A stretch of 64,000 bases of DNA from Chryseobacterium flavum (lineage in GTDB: Bacteria; Bacteroidota; Bacteroidia; Flavobacteriales; Weeksellaceae). The DNA lies in NCBI RefSeq assembly GCF_003385595.1, contig NZ_QNUE01000012.1:62001-126000 (forward strand), written 5' to 3'. Each line of letters opens with the position of its first letter. Positions within the stretch are counted from its first letter, which is position 1. The notes under the pieces are model-generated. The model searched no databases and was not told the origin of the DNA. It was given only the letters and a program-made list of their open reading frames with translations. Positions 60,040 to 64,000 of this stretch are shown here, in pieces. The position numbers were made by a program, and so were the translations under genes.

Positions 60040-61263
60040 ATGTTAGAAAAGAAAGAACATAATTATGAAAGGGCAGTTTTGGTGGGCTTGATCACCAAAG
60101 ACCAGGACGAGGAAAAATTAACGGAATATATGGATGAGCTGGAGTTTCTTGCCTATACTGCAGGAGCAACAGTAGATAAAAGATTTACTCAAAAACTATC
60201 CCAGCCAGATTCCAGAACATTTGTAGGAAGCGGAAAAGCTCTGGAAATTAAAGAGTATGTAAAGGAAAATGAGATCGGAACGGTAATTTTTGATGATGAA
60301 CTTTCTCCATCCCAGCTTAAAAACCTTGAAAGGGAGATGGAGGTTAAAATATTAGACAGAACAAACCTTATTCTGGACATTTTTGCCCAAAGGGCTCAAA
60401 CATCTTATGCAAGAACGCAGGTAGAACTGGCACAATATGAATATCTTTTACCAAGATTAACAAGAATGTGGACCCACCTTGAAAGACAACGGGGGGGAAT
60501 TGGGATGAGAGGTCCGGGTGAAACGGAAATTGAAACCGACCGTCGTATCATCCGGGACAGGATCTCCCTGCTCAAAGACAAGTTGAAAACCATTGATAAA
60601 CAAATGGCTACACAAAGAAATAACAGAGGGAAAATGGTAAGGGTTGCGTTGGTAGGGTATACAAACGTAGGAAAATCTACCTTGATGAACTCTCTTTCGA
60701 AGTCAGAAGTTTTTGCAGAAAATAAGCTGTTTGCCACACTTGATACCACAGTAAGAAAAGTGGTGATCGGAAACCTTCCTTTTTTGCTGACCGATACAGT
60801 AGGATTTATCCGGAAATTGCCGACACAGCTTGTTGAATCTTTTAAATCGACATTGGATGAAGTAAGGGAAGCGGACCTGCTGATTCATGTTGTTGATATT
60901 TCACATGAAAGTTTTGAAGATCATATTGCTTCAGTAAATCAGATATTACAGGAAATTGATGCCCATAGAAAACCAATGGTCATGGTATTTAATAAAATTG
61001 ATGACTTCAGTTATGAGAAAAAAGATGAAGATGACCTGACCCCGGCTACCCGCAAGAATGTTTCTCTGGATGAGTGGAAAAAAACGTGGATGGCAAAATC
61101 CAAGTATCCTACTGTCTTTATTTCTGCTCTGACAAAAGAAAATTTTCCGGAAATGAAGAGAATGATTTATGATGAGGTTATGAAAATCCATATTTCCAGG
61201 TTCCCATACAATGATTTTCTCTTCGAGTATTTCGATAACGATGAGGAAGAAAATAACAGTTAA
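60040..61263 (+). CDS. hflX: GTPase HflX
   Basis: A 407-residue protein. The N-terminal HflX domain includes RTFVGSGKALEIKEYVKEN and IFDDELSPSQLKNLEREM, then LPRLTRMWTHLERQRGGIGMRGPGETEIETDRRII. The GTPase domain has G1 GYTNVGKSTLMN near 206, the G3 DTVGFIRKLPTQLVESFKSTL and G4 FNKIDD. HflX binds and splits stalled ribosomes under stress (known for the family). It shares a stop/start junction with the DUF4919 gene downstream. Confidence 0.96.
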   Translation: MLEKKEHNYERAVLVGLITKDQDEEKLTEYMDELEFLAYTAGATVDKRFTQKLSQPDSRTFVGSGKALEIKEYVKENEIGTVIFDDELSPSQLKNLEREMEVKILDRTNLILDIFAQRAQTSYARTQVELAQYEYLLPRLTRMWTHLERQRGGIGMRGPGETEIETDRRIIRDRISLLKDKLKTIDKQMATQRNNRGKMVRVALVGYTNVGKSTLMNSLSKSEVFAENKLFATLDTTVRKVVIGNLPFLLTDTVGFIRKLPTQLVESFKSTLDEVREADLLIHVVDISHESFEDHIASVNQILQEIDAHRKPMVMVFNKIDDFSYEKKDEDDLTPATRKNVSLDEWKKTWMAKSKYPTVFISALTKENFPEMKRMIYDEVMKIHISRFPYNDFLFEYFDNDEEENNS

Positions 61264-61892
61264 TGAAATATTACTTTTTCCTTTTATTCATTTTGTTTTC
61301 GGTTTTTGGGTTCAGCCAAAAATCAAGAATCGATCTGAAGGCTATCGAAAAAAGCCTCAAATCATCAGATTCCCCTTACAATTACGAGAAGCTTATATTT
61401 AAATACAAAGGGGTTCCAAGATCTTTGGACAGTATTGAATCACAGTATCTTTACTATGGAAGAAACTTCAGGAACGATAGGGTATATACTTCAGATGATA
61501 GTTTCAAAGATCTGGCGGAAGCCTTTAAAGAAAATAAATTTGAAGAATGTATCAGGCAGGGTAAGGCGATGTATGATAAAGATCCCACCAATCTGGATAT
61601 CCTTCTGATTCTCCTGAGATCCTATGATTCTCTGAAAGACGGAAACAATTTTATGCATCATCTTAGCCAGTTCCGTTCGTTAACAGACGGAATAAAAAGT
61701 TCGGGGGACGGAAAAACAGAAAAAACAGCCTATCTTGTTAATTCCGTAGGAGATGAATATATTCTGCTTAACATTCTGAATATCGGACAGGATTATACAA
61801 GGGGATCAAAACCATCCAAAGACGGGATGTTTGATATCTGGGATAAAGATGGTGTTAAAACCTATATCAAAGTACTTTATTTAGATCTATAA
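61263..61892 (+). CDS. DUF4919 protein
   Basis: A 209-residue protein with a signal peptide (residues 1-18, ending GFSQ). The mature part is probably helical (YNYEKLIFKYKGVPRSLDSIESQYLYYG, then KDLAEAFKENKFEECIRQGKAMYDKDPTNLDILLILLRSYDSL, a TPR-like stretch). It ends in strands such as GMFDIWDKDGVKTYIKVLYLDL, all matching DUF4919. Function is unknown. It starts at the last base of the hflX stop, so it is translationally coupled to hflX. Confidence 0.8.
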   Translation: MKYYFFLLFILFSVFGFSQKSRIDLKAIEKSLKSSDSPYNYEKLIFKYKGVPRSLDSIESQYLYYGRNFRNDRVYTSDDSFKDLAEAFKENKFEECIRQGKAMYDKDPTNLDILLILLRSYDSLKDGNNFMHHLSQFRSLTDGIKSSGDGKTEKTAYLVNSVGDEYILLNILNIGQDYTRGSKPSKDGMFDIWDKDGVKTYIKVLYLDL

Positions 61893-61915
61893 ATTTAAAA
61901 TTAAAAAAACACATA

Positions 61916-63202
61916 GTGGAATTATATTATTCATTTTCAGCATTGATTGTTCTTGCTTCTATATTTGCATATCTCAACTACAGATTTTTAAAACTTCCGA
62001 GTACTATCGGGATTATGGTAATAGCCATTGTGGTGTCTATTTTCCTGGTTATGTTTGGAGAAGTGGCACTTCCAAAAACTTTTGGTCATCTTAATAACCT
62101 TATGGAAAGTATAGACTTTACAGAGATCCTGATGGGAGCTATGCTTAATTTTCTTCTCTTTGCGGGAGGGATTCATATTAATATCAATGACCTGAAAGAG
62201 CAGTTCAGGCCTGTATTGATATTTTCAACAGTAGGAGTTGTGATCTCTACTTTTGTGGTGGGTTTCGGAATGTTTTACCTGCTTCCGCTTGTTGGAATAA
62301 ATCTTCCATTTATTTACTGTCTTGTTTTTGGTGCACTAATCTCACCTACAGATCCGGTGGCTGTATTAAGCGTACTAAAACAGGCAAAGGTTTCCAAAGC
62401 ACTTGAAACAAAAGTAGCAGGAGAATCTCTTTTCAATGATGGTATGGCAGTTGTGGTGTTTACCGTCGTTTTACAGCTCGCTATAGGAAAAGAAGTGGAT
62501 CTTGGAATTGAAAATATAGGATTACTATTGTTGAGAGAAGCAGGTGGCGGTATTTTACTGGGTGGACTTCTGGGTTGGATCACTTCCAGGCTTATGCGTG
62601 AAGTAGATGATTATATTATCTCCGTACTGGTAACACTTTCTGTGGTGATGGGAGGGTATCTTATTGCGAGACAAATGCATATTTCAGGACCGTTGACTAT
62701 GGTAGCTGCAGGATTGTTTATGGGGAATTTTAATGTCAGATTTAAAATGAAATCAATTACTCAGGATTATCTTATTAAATTCTGGGAACTCATTGATGAA
62801 ATTCTGAATGCGGTACTATTCCTTTTCATAGGCTTTGAACTTTTGATGATCAAAGACCTGAAGAATTTTATGATTCCGGGGCTGTTGGCGATTATCGTGG
62901 TCTTACTTGCCAGATTTATTTCCATATGGGGACCTACCAAATTTATGTCTCTGAGAACAAGATTTAGTCCGCAGACTGTTAAAGTGCTCGTTTGGGGAGG
63001 AATTCGCGGAGGCGTTTCAATTGCCCTGGCAATGTCTGTTCCCAAAGGTGAATACAGTGAAATTATTCTTAGTATTACGTATTGTGTAGTAGTATTTTCT
63101 ATTATTGTCCAGGGGCTTACCATTGCAAAAGTTGCAAATCCTAAGCAGATAGCTAAAGAAGAGGAAGAACAGGAGGGTATCATATCAGATGAAAAGGTTT
63201 AA
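61916..63202 (+). CDS. CPA1-family Na+/H+ antiporter
   Basis: A 428-residue membrane protein with about 12 hydrophobic segments. The start is probably GTG 61916; the next in-frame ATG is 33 codons in, inside the first helices. It has FGALISPTDPVAVLSVLKQA and GESLFNDGMAVVVFTVVL, the conserved Asp pair and the FND motif of the NhaP/NHE class, and GGIRGGVSIALAMSVP in the second half. It exchanges protons for Na+ or K+ across the inner membrane. It is 24 bp after the DUF4919 gene. Confidence 0.92.
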   Translation: MELYYSFSALIVLASIFAYLNYRFLKLPSTIGIMVIAIVVSIFLVMFGEVALPKTFGHLNNLMESIDFTEILMGAMLNFLLFAGGIHININDLKEQFRPVLIFSTVGVVISTFVVGFGMFYLLPLVGINLPFIYCLVFGALISPTDPVAVLSVLKQAKVSKALETKVAGESLFNDGMAVVVFTVVLQLAIGKEVDLGIENIGLLLLREAGGGILLGGLLGWITSRLMREVDDYIISVLVTLSVVMGGYLIARQMHISGPLTMVAAGLFMGNFNVRFKMKSITQDYLIKFWELIDEILNAVLFLFIGFELLMIKDLKNFMIPGLLAIIVVLLARFISIWGPTKFMSLRTRFSPQTVKVLVWGGIRGGVSIALAMSVPKGEYSEIILSITYCVVVFSIIVQGLTIAKVANPKQIAKEEEEQEGIISDEKV

Positions 63203-63233
63203 CTGCCATTCCATAATATGTTAAAATGAGCTT

Positions 63234-63959
63234 ATGAACGAAAGCCACATTGTGAAAGAGATCCGGGAAGCACTGGCAGTCCTGTCGCTCCCTGAAAAAG
63301 CCGAATTTTTTCCCAGGTTTTTCAAAACCGGAAAAGGAGAATATGGTGAAGGAGATCTTTTCCTTGGAGTTAAGGTTCCGGATCAGAGATCTGTAGCAAA
63401 AGAATATTATTCAAAGATAAATCTGGAAGAACTGAGTGAGCTTCTTTCCTCTGAATATCATGAGCATAGACTGACGGCGCTTTTTATGCTGATTTCAAAA
63501 TTTGAAAAGACAAAAGATCCTGCAATAAAAAATGAAGCAGTCACATTTTACCTCAGCCACCTTCCATACATCAATAACTGGGATTTAGTTGATTCAAGCT
63601 GTTATAAAATCCTGGGAAGATATGCATTTGAAAATCAGAAAGAAGAAATTCTGAGGAAACTTTCGGAATCTGAGGAAATGTGGCATAAAAGAATTGCTGT
63701 TGTAGGAACAATGCATTATGTAAAGAAGGGAGTCTTTCACCTTACAAAAGAGTTTGTAACAAGAAATCTGACACATAGCCACGATCTTATGCACAAGGCA
63801 AACGGATGGCTGTTGCGGGAAATGGGACAGAAAAATGAGGCTGAACTGCTGGCATACCTGAACTTATATTATAAAGAAATGCCGAGAACCTGCCTGAGAT
63901 ATGCCATTGAAAAACTGGATGAAAATCTTCGTCAGGATTATTTGAAAGGGAGGGTTTAG
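63234..63959 (+). CDS. DNA alkylation repair protein, AlkD-like
   Basis: A 241-residue all-helical HEAT-like repeat protein. GEGDLFLGVKVPDQRSVAKEYY is the conserved N-terminal AlkD motif. HEHRLTALFMLISKFEK, INNWDLVDSSCYKILGRY (with the WDLVD catalytic-region motif) and MWHKRIAVVGTMHYVKKG follow. AlkD glycosylases excise alkylated bases such as 3- and 7-methylpurines. It is the last gene in the window, 31 bp after the antiporter, and the final 41 bp hold nothing recognisable. Confidence 0.92.
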   Translation: MNESHIVKEIREALAVLSLPEKAEFFPRFFKTGKGEYGEGDLFLGVKVPDQRSVAKEYYSKINLEELSELLSSEYHEHRLTALFMLISKFEKTKDPAIKNEAVTFYLSHLPYINNWDLVDSSCYKILGRYAFENQKEEILRKLSESEEMWHKRIAVVGTMHYVKKGVFHLTKEFVTRNLTHSHDLMHKANGWLLREMGQKNEAELLAYLNLYYKEMPRTCLRYAIEKLDENLRQDYLKGRV

Positions 63960-64000
63960 GCTGTAGATGAATAAATTATAATAGCACAGTGTTGAATCTA

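Overview
The window looks like chromosomal DNA of a Chryseobacterium-like member of the Flavobacteriia (Bacteroidota). The reasons are AT-rich sequence, repeated matches to the Bacteroidota promoter box TAnnTTTG, type IX secretion (T9SS) C-terminal signals, several LytTR-type two-component genes, an S46 dipeptidyl peptidase, PorT-like barrels, and many lipoproteins with acidic residues just after the lipidated Cys. I saw no rRNA, tRNA, CRISPR array, insertion sequence or prophage. The organism call is inference from gene content only.

Layout. 1-7300: end of a CBS-domain gene, a SpoU methyltransferase with a MORN-repeat protein, a bestrophin channel, a cupin, an acetyltransferase and mutS. 7300-8830: three tandem, previously unlisted small genes for Cys-rich peptides with a shared double-glycine-type leader, then a lipoprotein. 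8970-17800: two secreted thioredoxin-fold proteins, small membrane and envelope proteins, an alpha/beta hydrolase, a flavoprotein, a thioesterase, thiL and an AraC regulator. 17900-25700: a Bcr/CflA exporter, an O-acyltransferase, a DUF6268 barrel, a LytS/LytR-type pair, a PorT-like barrel, another Cys-rich peptide and a TonB-like protein. 25700-33600: housekeeping metabolism (peptidase T, HMG-CoA lyase, sulfurtransferase, MIP18-family Fe-S factor, PolB-like exonuclease, CsaA-like protein) and an HxlR regulator divergent from an oxidoreductase.

33600-42600: a universal stress protein, a second sensor kinase/LytTR pair and, directly downstream, a complete RND efflux operon (adaptor, pump, outer-membrane channel). 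42900-46600: a DUF4840 lipoprotein, then an ECF sigma factor overlapping a single-helix plus beta-barrel protein and followed by a T9SS cargo protein. 46700-52700: ComM-like AAA ATPase, a 1035-residue adenylation-carrier-reductase (A-T-R) NRPS-like enzyme and an unknown 97-residue protein. 52700-64000: an S46 peptidase of DPP7 type, a META lipoprotein, a three-gene secreted cassette with a repeat-rich 840-residue protein, an atypical LytTR regulator with Glu at the phosphoacceptor position, hflX, DUF4919, a Na+/H+ antiporter and an AlkD-like protein.

Most of the window is ordinary chromosomal backbone. The parts most worth a second look are the tandem leader-peptide genes (7323-7874), the A-T-R enzyme (48633-51740), the sigma factor/membrane-spanning barrel pair (43621-45520), and the secreted repeat cassette beside the Glu-type regulator (55552-59836). 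Several gene starts were moved to internal ATG codons because the longest frame would begin at TTG, overlap a promoter box, or place a signal peptide far from the N-terminus.
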